Assembly (NCBI RefSeq): GCF_000219125.1
Contig: NZ_AFGF01000221.1
Coordinates: 1 to 60,581, forward strand
Direction: 5' to 3'
Length of the DNA: 60,581 bases
DNA from: Acetonema longum DSM 6540
GTDB lineage: Bacteria; Bacillota; Negativicutes; Sporomusales; Acetonemataceae
Under the pieces are notes generated by a model. That model saw only the letters and a list, made by a program, of their open reading frames with translations. It had not been told where the DNA came from and made no database searches. Position 1 is the first letter of the stretch. Each line of letters opens with the position of its first letter. A program made the position numbers and the translations under genes. Positions 34,842-44,413 of the stretch are shown here, piece by piece.

Positions 34842-35262
34842 GCGCCCCTCCTTCAAACGAGCCAATGACAAAAAATGTGCCTCTGGCTTTAGCCAGCAGC
34901 CCATCCTTATTGCCGTCGACGATATCCGCCTCCACAACAACCGTTTGCCGGCCATTATGTACTATACGGGCGACGCAGTGAATTAAGGGCTGCGGTTGAG
35001 CGCTGCGTATACAGTTTATATTCATTTCAATAGTAACAACGCGCTTATTGACCGTTGCGCAAGCCATCCCCATCGCAGTATCAGCCAGGGAAGCAAGGGC
35101 GCCGCCATGAGCCACCCCATATAAATTCGTATGGGTTTTCAAGTCTACCGGCATCATCAGCTTAACCACGCCTTCGGTCATGTCCTCGACTGTAATCTTC
35201 AGTAAGCGAACAAAAGGGTTTGCATCATAAATTTTTGTCAAATAGCTTTTGATTGTTTGCAT
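34828..35262 (-). CDS. PaaI-type hotdog thioesterase
   Basis: About 144 residues with the hotdog motif GVAHGGALASLADTAMGMAC, where HGG plus the following Asp form the active site, and the paired strand VVTIEMNINCIR. It likely hydrolyses acyl-CoA. ATG at 35262 was chosen because GGTGG lies eight bases upstream. It overlaps the hydrolase gene. The 301-base gap upstream (35263-35563) holds no gene I can support. Confidence 0.88.
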   Translation of the reverse strand: MQTIKSYLTKIYDANPFVRLLKITVEDMTEGVVKLMMPVDLKTHTNLYGVAHGGALASLADTAMGMACATVNKRVVTIEMNINCIRSAQPQPLIHCVARIVHNGRQTVVVEADIVDGNKDGLLAKARGTFFVIGSFEGGAHART

Positions 35263-35535
35263 CCTGTCTTCCACCAAACGCCTCCAGACTAGTTCCAACT
35301 GGTTTCAAGCACTTTGTGTCATTTGAAACATGGGATAAGTTTGCCGGGACTTTTCTGCATGGCAGAGCAGAGAAGCCGCGCATATCAGACATATTTCAGG
35401 TGACGCAAGATGCGATGATCGGCAAGAACCTTATTCTTGATTGCTATGAAAATACTTCTTGTAAATTATACGCCATAAACAGACAAAACCCCTCCTTATT
35501 CGCCAAACAACTTCCATTCATCAGTATAAAGCAAA

Positions 35536-35566
35536 TAAAAAAACACGGTGAGAATCCGTGTTTTTA
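35536..35566. terminator. Terminator overlapping the L,D-transpeptidase stop codon
   Basis: AAAAACACGG / CCGTGTTTTT with a seven-base loop, A/T runs on both sides. On the minus strand the stem begins inside the TAA stop codon. Confidence 0.85.
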
Positions 35567-36280
35567 AAGTTCCATTAATTCTATCAGCTGTTTATTCACT
35601 ATCCCGTCCTGCGGCAAACCCTTTTCCAATTGAAGATTTTTTACGGCCTGTTCCGTATCCTTGCCAAAAATCCCATCGGCGCGGCCAGCTAAAAAGCCTA
35701 GTTCTTTCAGTTTCATCTGCAGAATCACTACATCCGGACCGGCAATCTGAAACTTCAGAACCCTTTCCACTTTAGTCCGCCGACCGTCAATTCTCACCGG
35801 TGTGCCGATCGGTACCCATTCAAACAATTCTTCCACATCTTTATTGCGCAGACGGATGCAGCCATGACTGGCGAATTGGCCGATCGACCATGGTTTGTTG
35901 GTGCCATGAATACCATAAATGCCCCAGGGAACATTTAGCCCCATCCAACGGGTACCAAAACCGGTGCCCCAATTATAATCTTTCCAGACTACGTTCCACT
36001 CGCCAATCGGAGTAGGCGTTTCACCTTTACCCACTGCCACACGGTATTGTTTATAAAACTGCCCGTCCTGATAAACCTCCAACAGCCGTTCTCTCTCTTT
36101 AATCACTAAACTGATCTTGCCAGCGGGAGGATTCGCTGGCTCCTCAGCTCTTGAGACAGCGGCCGTTTCCAGTTCATCGCTGTATTCAAATCCGATTAAG
36201 CCAAATGTCAGTCCTACCAGAACGAGTCCGGACCATAAAAAGTACCGCTGATGCCGGCTCCAAAATTGCATTTTTTTCAT
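35564..36280 (-). CDS. L,D-transpeptidase with peptidoglycan-binding domain
   Basis: About 238 residues: N-terminal membrane anchor (about 12-31), a YkuD domain (about 55-165) with HGTNKP and the catalytic SHGCIRLRN (Cys141, His139), then a C-terminal PG_binding_1 repeat (VVILQMKLKELGFLAGRADGIFG). It would cross-link peptidoglycan stems or attach proteins to them. ATG at 36280 follows GAGGTGAG; the earlier codon at 36349 is upstream of an inverted repeat. Monocistronic. Confidence 0.93.
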   Translation of the reverse strand: MKKMQFWSRHQRYFLWSGLVLVGLTFGLIGFEYSDELETAAVSRAEEPANPPAGKISLVIKERERLLEVYQDGQFYKQYRVAVGKGETPTPIGEWNVVWKDYNWGTGFGTRWMGLNVPWGIYGIHGTNKPWSIGQFASHGCIRLRNKDVEELFEWVPIGTPVRIDGRRTKVERVLKFQIAGPDVVILQMKLKELGFLAGRADGIFGKDTEQAVKNLQLEKGLPQDGIVNKQLIELMEL

Positions 36281-36294
36281 ATTCTCACCTCTTG

Positions 36295-36326
36295 GCGTCA
36301 CATATCTCATGTCAAATATATGACGC
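36295..36326. promoter_or_regulatory. Inverted repeat upstream of the L,D-transpeptidase gene
   Basis: GCGTCACATA and TATATGACGC (nine of ten paired) separated by twelve bases, directly before the ribosome binding site. Could be an operator or an mRNA stem; no regulator is adjacent. Confidence 0.5.
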
Positions 36327-36379
36327 AGCCAGGGGAGATATCCCGACAATGGAGAAAAAAGTACGAGTCAGCCAGCCCT

Positions 36380-37486
36380 TTATTTATGATACAGCAGCGT
36401 ACTGACCAATGCGGTCAGCGGAATGGCGCAAACCAGCCCGATACTGCCAGTCAGAGCCCGGGCAATTTCAGTGACAATCAGATTTAGATTCATAACCTTT
36501 ACCATCGACATATCAGGCTGGGCTGCAATCAGCAGCATTAAGGGCAACGAACTGCCCACATAAGCCAAAATCAGGGTATTGGACATGGTCCCCATAATAT
36601 CCTTGCCCACATTCATGCCGGTAAGAAATAATTCTTTCGCCGTGATGTCAGGCTGTATCTGTTTAATTTCCTGCAGTGCAGACGCAATGGAAATGGTTAC
36701 ATCCATCACCGCTCCCAATGAGCCTAAAACCATGCCGGAAAACAGAATTCCCTGGAAATCAACCGATTTCAAAACCGATGCCTTGAGCATCATGGCTTCT
36801 TCTGAATCAAGACCGGTCAGATGCATCAACTGGATGGCAGTGTAGGATAGTATCGCGGCAACCACTACCCCGCCCACGGTCCCCCCAATAGCCGCCAAAG
36901 ATTTGCGCGACCAGCCGCTGATGGGCACATGGGTGATGACGGCAATAACGGCACTTAACCCCAGTGTCAGGAAGGCTATGTTGATTTGATTGGTCAATAC
37001 CTGCTTGATGAACAACAGATAAATCAAACAGATCGAAACTGCAATCACAATCAAAGACTTCAAACCGATCATCCTGCCAAACAGAATCAGACAGAACGCA
37101 AACACTCCCAACAGAAGATAAACATAATTCAATCGGTCGAAATCGCTGATATAATAAGATGTTTTCCCTAAATCGTGAGAAACGGCGACGATGATTTTAT
37201 CTCCGGGATTGACTTTGATCTCAAAAACAGACTTGCCTGACACAAAATTGAAAATATCAACGATCTTGCCTGCCTCAGGTCCGGACTTCAACCGGACAGT
37301 GACCATCTCCCCCTGACCGCTGAAAAACTGCTTCTGGGTCTGAGCATCTACTGCCCGGACATCCAGAACCTCGCCTTTGATATATTCATCCGATGCAGCG
37401 GGTGCAGCAGGCGCCGCAACAGCAAATGTTGACAAGCTCATCACCATGATTAAAGCAGCAATGATACGGCTTATGTATTGTTTCAA
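36380..37486 (-). CDS. YibE/F family membrane protein
   Basis: 368 residues, beginning with a signal-like segment (about 8-26), an extracytoplasmic beta-rich part (GEVLDVRAVDAQ, DKIIVAVSHD), then seven or eight membrane helices with the family motifs HVPISGWSRKSLAAIGGTVGG and LGSLGAVMDVTISIASALQEI. The function is unknown, though YibE/F proteins are sometimes called transporters. Starts with TTG behind AGGGAGG. Confidence 0.9.
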   Translation of the reverse strand: MKQYISRIIAALIMVMSLSTFAVAAPAAPAASDEYIKGEVLDVRAVDAQTQKQFFSGQGEMVTVRLKSGPEAGKIVDIFNFVSGKSVFEIKVNPGDKIIVAVSHDLGKTSYYISDFDRLNYVYLLLGVFAFCLILFGRMIGLKSLIVIAVSICLIYLLFIKQVLTNQINIAFLTLGLSAVIAVITHVPISGWSRKSLAAIGGTVGGVVVAAILSYTAIQLMHLTGLDSEEAMMLKASVLKSVDFQGILFSGMVLGSLGAVMDVTISIASALQEIKQIQPDITAKELFLTGMNVGKDIMGTMSNTLILAYVGSSLPLMLLIAAQPDMSMVKVMNLNLIVTEIARALTGSIGLVCAIPLTALVSTLLYHK

Positions 37487-37592
37487 GTGTTAGCCTCCCT
37501 ATATCAAATAGCCACGACAATAAATTTAATCATTCTCGTTTCTTTTCCCGATTCCTGCCCGGCATTTTTACAATTTCCAGCGGGAAGTTTGC

Positions 37593-37617
37593 AAAAAAAT
37601 AACCGGCTAAGCCGGTT
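37593..37617 (-). terminator. Terminator of the 3D-domain gene
   Basis: AACCGGC / GCCGGTT with a three-base loop and seven T on the minus strand. Confidence 0.88.
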
Positions 37618-37626
37618 GAAGTGATA

Positions 37627-38343
37627 TTATTCCAAAATATATACTTTTACTTTTTGCATGCCATACTCCAGGGCTTCTTCCTTGGAGTCAAACGCCAGTC
37701 CAATGCGGTCGCCCTTAATGGCGCTGCCCTGATCTTCGGCAACAGCCTCACCATAACCTTCTACCCACACCCGGGTTCCCATAGGAATGACCTGCGGATC
37801 GACTGCCACAATGCCTTTGCGTACATCTGTGCCTGTAACAGTTTTATCCCCCGAGTAACCATTGTTTTCGATGCCGGAGGCATAACCGGTAGCAGTCAGA
37901 TCCATTACTTGTTCGTACGAGTCTGTTATTTCCTGGTCCTGGCCGGATTGAGGTAAAATATTACTGTTAATATTCAGCGCTTTAGCTACCAGTTGAATTT
38001 GATCCTGATAGGGAGCAATGCGGGTGCTGACCCTGTCCCCAATTTCAGCTTTCACTCTGTCGGTAAGCTGGGCTTCCATGGCTTGTTTCCAATCCCCCTC
38101 GCCAAGCAGAGCCGCATTTTCGATACCCATTCTTTCCTGCATCTGGCCGGCAAGCATACTCCAGACCGCATCACGGTTTCCCTCGTCCCACTCCTTCTTC
38201 AGATTCACCATTTGAGTTAAGATTTGCGGATTCTGCGTAATGACCGATGTGAGCGTATCCTGAAGAGAAGCGGCGTAAGATGGCAGCGGAGATAATATGT
38301 GGATAGCTGTAACTGTCATCATAGTTACAATTATTTTTTTCAA
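37627..38343 (-). CDS. Secreted 3D-domain protein
   Basis: 238 residues with a signal peptide (about 1-24) and a C-terminal 3D domain: ATGYASGIENNG, VDPQVIPMGTRVWVEGYGEAVAEDQGSAIKG and RIGLAFDSKEEAL. The three conserved Asp residues of the 3D fold (VDP, EDQG, FDS) are present; related proteins (YocH, YuiC, RpfB) are lytic transglycosylase-like. The N-terminal 120 residues are a helical region of unknown role. Probably acts on peptidoglycan outside the membrane. Confidence 0.88.
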   Translation of the reverse strand: MKKIIVTMMTVTAIHILSPLPSYAASLQDTLTSVITQNPQILTQMVNLKKEWDEGNRDAVWSMLAGQMQERMGIENAALLGEGDWKQAMEAQLTDRVKAEIGDRVSTRIAPYQDQIQLVAKALNINSNILPQSGQDQEITDSYEQVMDLTATGYASGIENNGYSGDKTVTGTDVRKGIVAVDPQVIPMGTRVWVEGYGEAVAEDQGSAIKGDRIGLAFDSKEEALEYGMQKVKVYILE

Positions 38344-38487
38344 AGCTGTTCCTCCTTTTGCTGCTGATTCCGGTTCACCTCACAGTGTATCATAAAGTTT
38401 ACATAATGTGTAGTCTGATATTACTGGGAATTCAATCCGGCAAAGAAAAATCAGCCCCGAACAGGACTGACAAATAAGCCTCTTAAA

Positions 38488-39711
38488 TTACTTGGCTAAT
38501 TGATATAACGTCTCGGTAAGCACCTGCACTCCTGCTGCGATATCTTCTTCAGAGGTGTACTCGTCCGGATTATGGCTGATTCCTTTATGACTGGGAACGA
38601 AAATCATGCCGGTAGGTGTCAAGGCGGCGATATTCATGGCATCATGCCCGGCGCCGCTGTGCATCCGGTGATAGGCAATATTCAAAGTGTCACAGGCATC
38701 TTCAATGGTATCAATGATTTCCTCGGCGAGAATCACCGGTTTATCTGAAGCCATCACTGCGATCGAAACAGGCGTCTCCTGTTCATCGGCAATGGTGCTG
38801 ACCTGATCTTTTATATCCTGCAGGCACTCAATAATACTGTCATGATCCACACCCCGGATATCCACCCACATTTCCACCATGCCCGGCACCACATTCATGG
38901 CGCCGGGATGAACTTTCAGAACGCCTACCGTGCCTACTGTCCCCCGATGAACTTGGTCCATGGCGCTTTCCCTCACCGCCAGAACGATCCGCGCCGCACT
39001 GACTAAAGCATCTTGCCTTTCGTCCATGGGAGTAGTGCCGGAATGGGCAGCAAAGCCTTCCACCGTGATTTTCATTCTGGTAGGTGCGGCAATAGCGGTC
39101 ACAACGCCAACCTTCTTGCCAATCCGTTCCAGGACGGGGCCCTGCTCGATATGCATTTCCACAAAAGCCTTCATTTCCTTGGGAGCACGCTTGGCGGACG
39201 CCAGCTTATTCATGTCAAGTCCCCAGCCAGCCAGTGCTTCTGAGAGCTTCACTCCGTCCTGATCTTTGGCTTTTGACCAAGATAACAGATTCATCTGTCC
39301 GGCCATTACTTTGCTGCCCATAGTGGCGAATCCGAAACGGCTGGATTCTTCCGCCATGAAGACAATCACTTCCAGCGGATGGGTTAACGGGCCCCGTCCT
39401 TTTAATTCTTTAAGAGCGTACAGACCGCCCGCAACACCCACGATTCCGTCATATTTACCCCCCTCGGGCACTGTATCGATATGGGAACCTGTGACCACTG
39501 CAGCCGCCTCCGGATTTTTCCCCGGCAGGCGGCCGATCAGATTGCCAAAAGCATCCTCCCGTACTGTCAGGCCAATTTCCCCCATAAGATCCGTCACATA
39601 CTGACGCGCCTGCCGGTCAGCTTCGGTAAAAGCCTGGCGGTCCATTCCCTGTTGCCCTTTGCCGTACTGCGCAATAGCTTCAATTGTGTCCATAATCCAT
39701 TTACTGTCCAT
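38488..39711 (-). CDS. M20-family amidohydrolase (N-carbamoyl-L-amino acid hydrolase/allantoate type)
   Basis: 407 residues with the two-domain M20 architecture. Metal ligands are visible in TGSHIDTVPEGGKYDG (first His and Asp), MAEESSRFG (Glu pair), EMHIEQGPVLE (His) and SGAGHDAMN (C-terminal His). This set fits N-carbamoyl-L-amino-acid hydrolases, allantoate and beta-ureidopropionate amidohydrolases. It would release ammonium and CO2 or an amino acid from carbamoyl compounds; the exact substrate is open. Confidence 0.9.
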   Translation of the reverse strand: MDSKWIMDTIEAIAQYGKGQQGMDRQAFTEADRQARQYVTDLMGEIGLTVREDAFGNLIGRLPGKNPEAAAVVTGSHIDTVPEGGKYDGIVGVAGGLYALKELKGRGPLTHPLEVIVFMAEESSRFGFATMGSKVMAGQMNLLSWSKAKDQDGVKLSEALAGWGLDMNKLASAKRAPKEMKAFVEMHIEQGPVLERIGKKVGVVTAIAAPTRMKITVEGFAAHSGTTPMDERQDALVSAARIVLAVRESAMDQVHRGTVGTVGVLKVHPGAMNVVPGMVEMWVDIRGVDHDSIIECLQDIKDQVSTIADEQETPVSIAVMASDKPVILAEEIIDTIEDACDTLNIAYHRMHSGAGHDAMNIAALTPTGMIFVPSHKGISHNPDEYTSEEDIAAGVQVLTETLYQLAK

Positions 39712-39738
39712 TTTCTGCCTCCTCCATCTATAAACGGA

Positions 39739-40302
39739 TCAGCCTGACTTTACCAATCCGTACAAAAAGATAATGACGCCAATGCCGCCGCAAATAAAAG
39801 CGGTGTAGCTAAAATAAGCCGCTTTGTTGACGGAAGCCAACGAGGACAGGAGAACGCCCATTTGTAAAAAAATCAGCGCCTTCCCGTATACAGCAAAAAA
39901 ATTCTCCGCGTCTGCCCGCATTTCCTCCCAACGCGCGGCTTTCTCGGCTATTTCTTGCTTTTCTCTGGCATAGCGCTCGGTCTCAGCGGCAAACTGTGTG
40001 ATGGTCTCCTGATAATATTCCGGCCGCTCGGAATGCCGCAGCCAGATCTCCAGGGCCTGTTTCTGCGCCTGATAGGCTGTTTCTTTAATGCTTTTTGCCT
40101 GATAATAGGCCCACTGATTGGCTAACTGGCTTTGGGCCATCAGCATGTTGTGCCCGCAATTTGCCGCTCTAAACGATGCCAATGTACTGCAAACCGCTAA
40201 TACCATAGTAGTCGTCGTCATCAGTCTAACTCGTCGGTCAGCAGTTTGATCATTTTTTTTTGCTGAAGTTTCCGTCAACCCCTGCTCTTCTCTATCCGCC
40301 AT
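39739..40302 (-). CDS. DUF4337-like membrane protein
   Basis: About 187 residues: charged N-terminus, a membrane segment at about 29-45 containing VCSTLASF, a long coiled-coil region of about 85 residues (WAYYQAKSIKETAYQAQ through WEEMRADAENF), then two C-terminal membrane segments (ALIFLQMGVLLSSLASV and AFICGGIGVIIFLYGLV). This is the DUF4337 plan; function unknown. ATG at 40302 follows GGGAGG. Confidence 0.82.
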   Translation of the reverse strand: MADREEQGLTETSAKKNDQTADRRVRLMTTTTMVLAVCSTLASFRAANCGHNMLMAQSQLANQWAYYQAKSIKETAYQAQKQALEIWLRHSERPEYYQETITQFAAETERYAREKQEIAEKAARWEEMRADAENFFAVYGKALIFLQMGVLLSSLASVNKAAYFSYTAFICGGIGVIIFLYGLVKSG

Positions 40303-40374
40303 GTGACCTCCCAAAGCTTATTGGTCGGGTTCCATGGTTTCATTGTTTACCGGATCGCCGGATTTTAGTCAACA

Positions 40375-40506
40375 CTACCAGAGAAAAGAGACTGCCATAA
40401 CCAGCAGGATAACGGCTGCCGCACCTCCGGCGATTAACAACGCCCAGCGGTTAACTGCAGCTGTTTCCTGCTTATGATAGGAGCGTTTCCCCATTCCTTT
40501 GGCCAT
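40375..40506 (-). CDS. Single-pass membrane microprotein (43 aa)
   Basis: A 43-residue protein with a basic head (MAKGMGKRSYHKQE) and one membrane helix (WALLIAGGAAAVILLVMAVSFLW spans about residues 21-43). GGGGAGG precedes the ATG by seven bases. It lies just upstream of, and on the same strand as, the DUF4337-like gene (72 bases) and may be co-transcribed. No family recognised. Confidence 0.72.
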   Translation of the reverse strand: MAKGMGKRSYHKQETAAVNRWALLIAGGAAAVILLVMAVSFLW

Positions 40507-40610
40507 ATGAAGTCCTCCCCTCGTAAATAAAGGTATTACAATTCCTGACTATTCTTTCTCTAACCAGACAATTACTTCCTGCTGTTATTTAATGCAAAAT
40601 TCAATCAGCT

Positions 40611-42380
40611 TTACTGGCTGATATATAGATGATGATAGACTCCCCGCAACGCCAGCAGTTCCTCATGAGTTCCTGCTTCGACAAGCTGCCCGCGAGACAG
40701 TACGATAATCCGGTCAGCAGTTTGCACAGTGGACAGACGATGGGCCACCACCAGGGTGGTCCGCTTGGCGGATGCGTTTTCTAAAGCCTGCTGAATCAAT
40801 CCTTCCGTCTCGCTGTCGATGTTGGAGGTGGCCTCATCCAGCACGAGTACATCGGCCTGAACGGCTAATACCCGCGCCAAAGACAAGAGCTGCCTCTGCC
40901 CTACCGACAACCAGGCTCCCTGGTAACCCACCGGAGTATCGTATCCATCCGGCATAGCCTGTATAAAGGCTGAAAGATTGGCTGTCCGGGCTGCGTCTTG
41001 AACTAAAGCTCCGGGAACCGCCGGGTCAAACATACTGATATTTTCCGCCACAGTCCCGGGGAACAGGTGCACGTCCTGAAAAACCACGCCAATACGCCGG
41101 CGCAGAATAGCCGGGGGAATCTGGCGAATATCGATGTCATCCAGCAATATCCGGCCTTGCTGCGGCTCATAAAATCGCAGCAGCAGGGCAATGAGGGTGG
41201 TTTTTCCCGACCCTGACAATCCTGCCACACCGATAAATTGTCCGGGCTGTATTTCAAAAGTCACGCCCTGCAGAACCCAATCCGGCTCCTGATAAGCAAA
41301 CCAGACATTGTCAAAGATGATTTTACCGGCGAAATGACGGTCAACCATCTTAGTCTCAGGTTCTTCACTTTGTCCGGATGCCGCCAGCAGATCATAAAGG
41401 CGCTCGGCGGCGGCCAAGGCCGACTGCAGCAGGTTATATTTTTCCGCCAGGTCTTTAATCGGCCAGAAAAACTTTTCTACATAGCGCAAAAATGCTGCCA
41501 CGATACCGATCTCCAGCCCGCCAATGCGGCTGGTGGCATCACTGTACCACAACAAAAGCAATACAGCCATCACATAGATAAAATCTACTAAAGGACGAAA
41601 AATAGCATAGGTACGCATTTCCTGCAACCCAGCTGCCAAATATTCGTCGCTGACCGAGCGGAATTCTCCTTCACTGCGATCAAAGCGGGCGAAAGCCTTG
41701 ACGGTAAGAATGCCGTTCAAACTTTCCTGGACATACGTATTTAGACCGGCTGTCTTTTCCCGCACCAGCCGGAAGGCACGACGGGCATACTTTTGATACA
41801 GGGCTGCCACCAGGATCATGACAGGCAGCACGGTAAAGGATACCAGCGCCAGCTGCCAATGGATCGCAAGCATCACCGCGATAATGCCGGCCAGCATAAA
41901 AAAGTCGCTGGCCAAAGCCACCAGAACATCGGTATACAGATCTTTCACCGCGTCGGTATCATTGGTTACCCTGGTAACCAGGCGGCCCACCGGCTGACCC
42001 TCCAGCTCCCGGTATGGTTGAAACAAAATATGGCGGAACACCTGCCGCCGCACCTGATGAATGATCTGTTGACCGATATATTGCAGCTGGATAGCCTGCC
42101 AGTAAGACAACACCCCTGACAAGAGGACGCTCAACCCATAGATGACAGTAATACGGCCCAGTCCTGCCACATCCCCGGCTGCAACCAATACGTCAATCGT
42201 CAGCTTCATGAGATACGGCCGCAGCAGTTCAACTCCGGCCGCTGCCAGCATGATCAGCAAGACAAAAAACAGCTTCATCCGAAAAGGCCTGGCAAATCCC
42301 CACAATCGCACCAGCATATGCCGGTCAGTTAACAGGCCGGTTTGATCATCATACCGTTTTACTCCAAAATAACGCGCCAT
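40611..42380 (-). CDS. ABC exporter half-transporter B (catalytic-Glu half)
   Basis: 589 residues: six-helix ABC membrane domain (about 35-320) and nucleotide-binding domain with Walker A GLSGSGKTT, Q-loop VVFQDVHLFPG, an altered signature LSVGQ, Walker B VLVLDEATSNID with the catalytic Glu intact, and H-loop AHRLS. It is the partner of the gene upstream. The asymmetry of the two sites is typical of heterodimeric multidrug exporters such as BmrCD. GGAGG lies five bases before the ATG, right after a repeat element. Confidence 0.93.
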   Translation of the reverse strand: MARYFGVKRYDDQTGLLTDRHMLVRLWGFARPFRMKLFFVLLIMLAAAGVELLRPYLMKLTIDVLVAAGDVAGLGRITVIYGLSVLLSGVLSYWQAIQLQYIGQQIIHQVRRQVFRHILFQPYRELEGQPVGRLVTRVTNDTDAVKDLYTDVLVALASDFFMLAGIIAVMLAIHWQLALVSFTVLPVMILVAALYQKYARRAFRLVREKTAGLNTYVQESLNGILTVKAFARFDRSEGEFRSVSDEYLAAGLQEMRTYAIFRPLVDFIYVMAVLLLLWYSDATSRIGGLEIGIVAAFLRYVEKFFWPIKDLAEKYNLLQSALAAAERLYDLLAASGQSEEPETKMVDRHFAGKIIFDNVWFAYQEPDWVLQGVTFEIQPGQFIGVAGLSGSGKTTLIALLLRFYEPQQGRILLDDIDIRQIPPAILRRRIGVVFQDVHLFPGTVAENISMFDPAVPGALVQDAARTANLSAFIQAMPDGYDTPVGYQGAWLSVGQRQLLSLARVLAVQADVLVLDEATSNIDSETEGLIQQALENASAKRTTLVVAHRLSTVQTADRIIVLSRGQLVEAGTHEELLALRGVYHHLYISQ

Positions 42381-42390
42381 TAGTCCTCCA

Positions 42391-42473
42391 TATCAGAATT
42401 TACGACTTTTCGGCAGATAGCAGCAGTACCAGCTAATGTGCTAAGGCCGAAAAATCGCTTAAATTCTTCACTG
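42391..42473. repeat. Dispersed repeat core, copy 5 (83 bp, inverted)
   Basis: Inverted relative to copies 1 and 2. Arms AGAATTTACGACTTTTCGGC and its near-complement AGAATTTAAGCGATTTTTCGGC (read on the minus strand) flank a 36-base loop. It lies between the two ABC half-transporter genes; CAGTGAAGAATTT at its edge contains the TGA of the upstream gene. Only the core is present, without GGAACCGTT ends. Confidence 0.78.
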
Positions 42474-44228
42474 TTCCGAGACGCAGAACGTCTCTTTTAC
42501 CTCACCGGCCAGCTGCTGTTCATACAGCTGATAATACAGTCCTCGCCCGGTGACAAGCTCCCGGTGATTTCCCTGCTCGACGATTCTGCCCCGGTCCATG
42601 ACATAAATCATGTCCGCTTGTTTCACCGCCGCCACTCGCTGGGACACAATAACCGAGGTCTTACCTTCCAGAAATTTTCGCATATTCGACAGCAGCACCT
42701 GCTGCGTGCGATAGTCCAGAGCTGAAAACACGTCGTCTAAGAGCAGAATGGAAGGTTCTTTCACCAGAGCCCTGGCAATAGCCACCCTCTGCTGCTGACC
42801 GCCGGAAAGTTTCTTGCCTTTTTCCCCTAATACGGTTTCCATTCCCTGGGTTTTGGCATGAATATCTTCAGTGACCGCCGCCAGCCTGGCTGCCTCTTTT
42901 ACCGAATCCTCCGGATAGAAACGGTCAAAGGCGATATTCTCGGCGATGGTCCGGGAAAACAGAAGGGTTTCCTGAGGCACATAACCAATATGATGCCGCA
43001 GGCTTTCAACATTCAGTTCATGTATATCCTGCCCGCCGATGAAGATAGCGGCCGCCGGCGGATGATATAAGCGCAGCACCAGTTTCAAAAGTGTGGATTT
43101 GCCGGCGCCTGTCCGGCCAACAATCCCCACCATTGCCCCGGGAGGGACCTGGAAGGAAACTGACTGAAGGGCAGGCTGCCCGGAACCGGGATAGTAAAAT
43201 GTCAAATCGCGAAATTCAAGATGATGCCCCGGTAAAGGGTCCGGTTTGTCTTTCGTTTCGATTTGCGGCTCCTGTACCGGCTCGGCCAGTACCTGTACAA
43301 TCCGCTGCAGGGAGGCTGCCCCCTTCTCCAGTACATTCCAAAGGTAACCCAGCCCCATCAGCGGCCAGATAATGACACCCAAATAGCCGATCAATGCGGT
43401 CAAATCACCTGCCGTCATCTGTCCATCCATCATTTTTCGCCCGCCCAGATACAAAGCAATAGCATACGTCAAAAAAGGCAGAGAATGAGTAACCGGAAGA
43501 TAAACAGCCTGGATTCCGGCCAATTTCATGCTGGCCTCCACACTCTGCCGGCTAATCTTTTCAAAACGTTCCAGCATGGTGTGTTCGGCAGCAAACCCTT
43601 TGACCACCCGCAATCCGGCAAAAGTCTGCTGCGAAAATTCAGTAAGCCGGCTGAACTTTTCCTGCACCTGGCGGAATGCTATATGGACCTTTTCCCCCAT
43701 TCCCATGACGCCCAGCATAATAAACGGCAATGGCAAAAGCGACCAGCAGGTCAGCTCAAGGTCGATAGTACGGGCCATTAAAAAGAAGGCGGCAAAACCC
43801 ATAACCACTGCGTCAATCAGCAGAATAGCGCCCAGGCCAAAGGCCACGCGGATGGCTGTCACGTCATTGGTCATCAGGGCCATGACCCCTCCTGGCCCTG
43901 CCTGCTCATAGTATGACAGGGGCAGGCGCAGGGCATGGGCAAAGATTTGCCGGCGCAAATAGTACTCCAGGTGCCGGGTAGTACCCATAATAAAAATGCG
44001 GTAGAAGTAGCGCAATATGGCGACTGCTACGGCAATGCCCAATATCCAGCCTATCTCGGTCCAGATATGTCCTTGCTGTCCGGCGATTCGGTCCACTGCC
44101 CTGCCGACAAAGCGGGGGACAAAGGTTTGCAGAACGTCCACTACGATCAGCATCGCCATACCGACTAAATATTGCCGCCAATACCGCGTCATAAATTCCC
44201 ACAGCAGTTCCCGCGATTGTTTGTTCAT
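42468..44228 (-). CDS. ABC exporter half-transporter A (degenerate-site half)
   Basis: 586 residues: ABC membrane domain, then nucleotide-binding domain with Walker A GRTGAGKST, Q-loop YVPQETLLFS, canonical signature LSGGQQQRVAIARAL, and Walker B LLLDDVFSALD, in which the catalytic Glu is Asp. The switch-His position is Gln (VSQRV instead of the usual AHR). So this half contributes a good signature to the composite site whose Walker B Glu comes from its partner, while its own Walker B lies in the degenerate site. Stop codon lies in repeat copy 5. First gene of the pair. Confidence 0.93.
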   Translation of the reverse strand: MNKQSRELLWEFMTRYWRQYLVGMAMLIVVDVLQTFVPRFVGRAVDRIAGQQGHIWTEIGWILGIAVAVAILRYFYRIFIMGTTRHLEYYLRRQIFAHALRLPLSYYEQAGPGGVMALMTNDVTAIRVAFGLGAILLIDAVVMGFAAFFLMARTIDLELTCWSLLPLPFIMLGVMGMGEKVHIAFRQVQEKFSRLTEFSQQTFAGLRVVKGFAAEHTMLERFEKISRQSVEASMKLAGIQAVYLPVTHSLPFLTYAIALYLGGRKMMDGQMTAGDLTALIGYLGVIIWPLMGLGYLWNVLEKGAASLQRIVQVLAEPVQEPQIETKDKPDPLPGHHLEFRDLTFYYPGSGQPALQSVSFQVPPGAMVGIVGRTGAGKSTLLKLVLRLYHPPAAAIFIGGQDIHELNVESLRHHIGYVPQETLLFSRTIAENIAFDRFYPEDSVKEAARLAAVTEDIHAKTQGMETVLGEKGKKLSGGQQQRVAIARALVKEPSILLLDDVFSALDYRTQQVLLSNMRKFLEGKTSVIVSQRVAAVKQADMIYVMDRGRIVEQGNHRELVTGRGLYYQLYEQQLAGEVKETFCVSEQ

Positions 44229-44346
44229 TCCTGTCTCCTTTTCCTCTCTCCTTTACTTATTATCGCCAAAATATTGAATTCCTTTTTTATTGACAGTGCC
44301 CAACAGTACCTATTTTTATAACCCGGCAAACTTTTGCAGTGAATAC

Positions 44347-44375
44347 ACAAAAACACCGCCCGATTCCGGGCGGTG
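44347..44375 (-). terminator. Terminator of glnA
   Basis: CACCGCCCG / CGGGCGGTG with loop GAAT, then five T, on the minus strand. Confidence 0.92.
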
Positions 44376-44413
44376 AAGTGATATTGGAAGACTTACGGCT
44401 GTTATCGGTCAGA

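Noticed and set aside
34842-34955. N-terminal extension of the alpha/beta hydrolase frame
   Set aside because: The extra 38 residues are encoded within the thioesterase gene, lack homology to the fold, and a ribosome binding site marks the internal ATG.
35253-35567. 104-residue frame on the plus strand in the gap before the L,D-transpeptidase gene
   Set aside because: No ribosome binding site, no recognisable composition or motif, overlaps a terminator and the neighbouring gene start.
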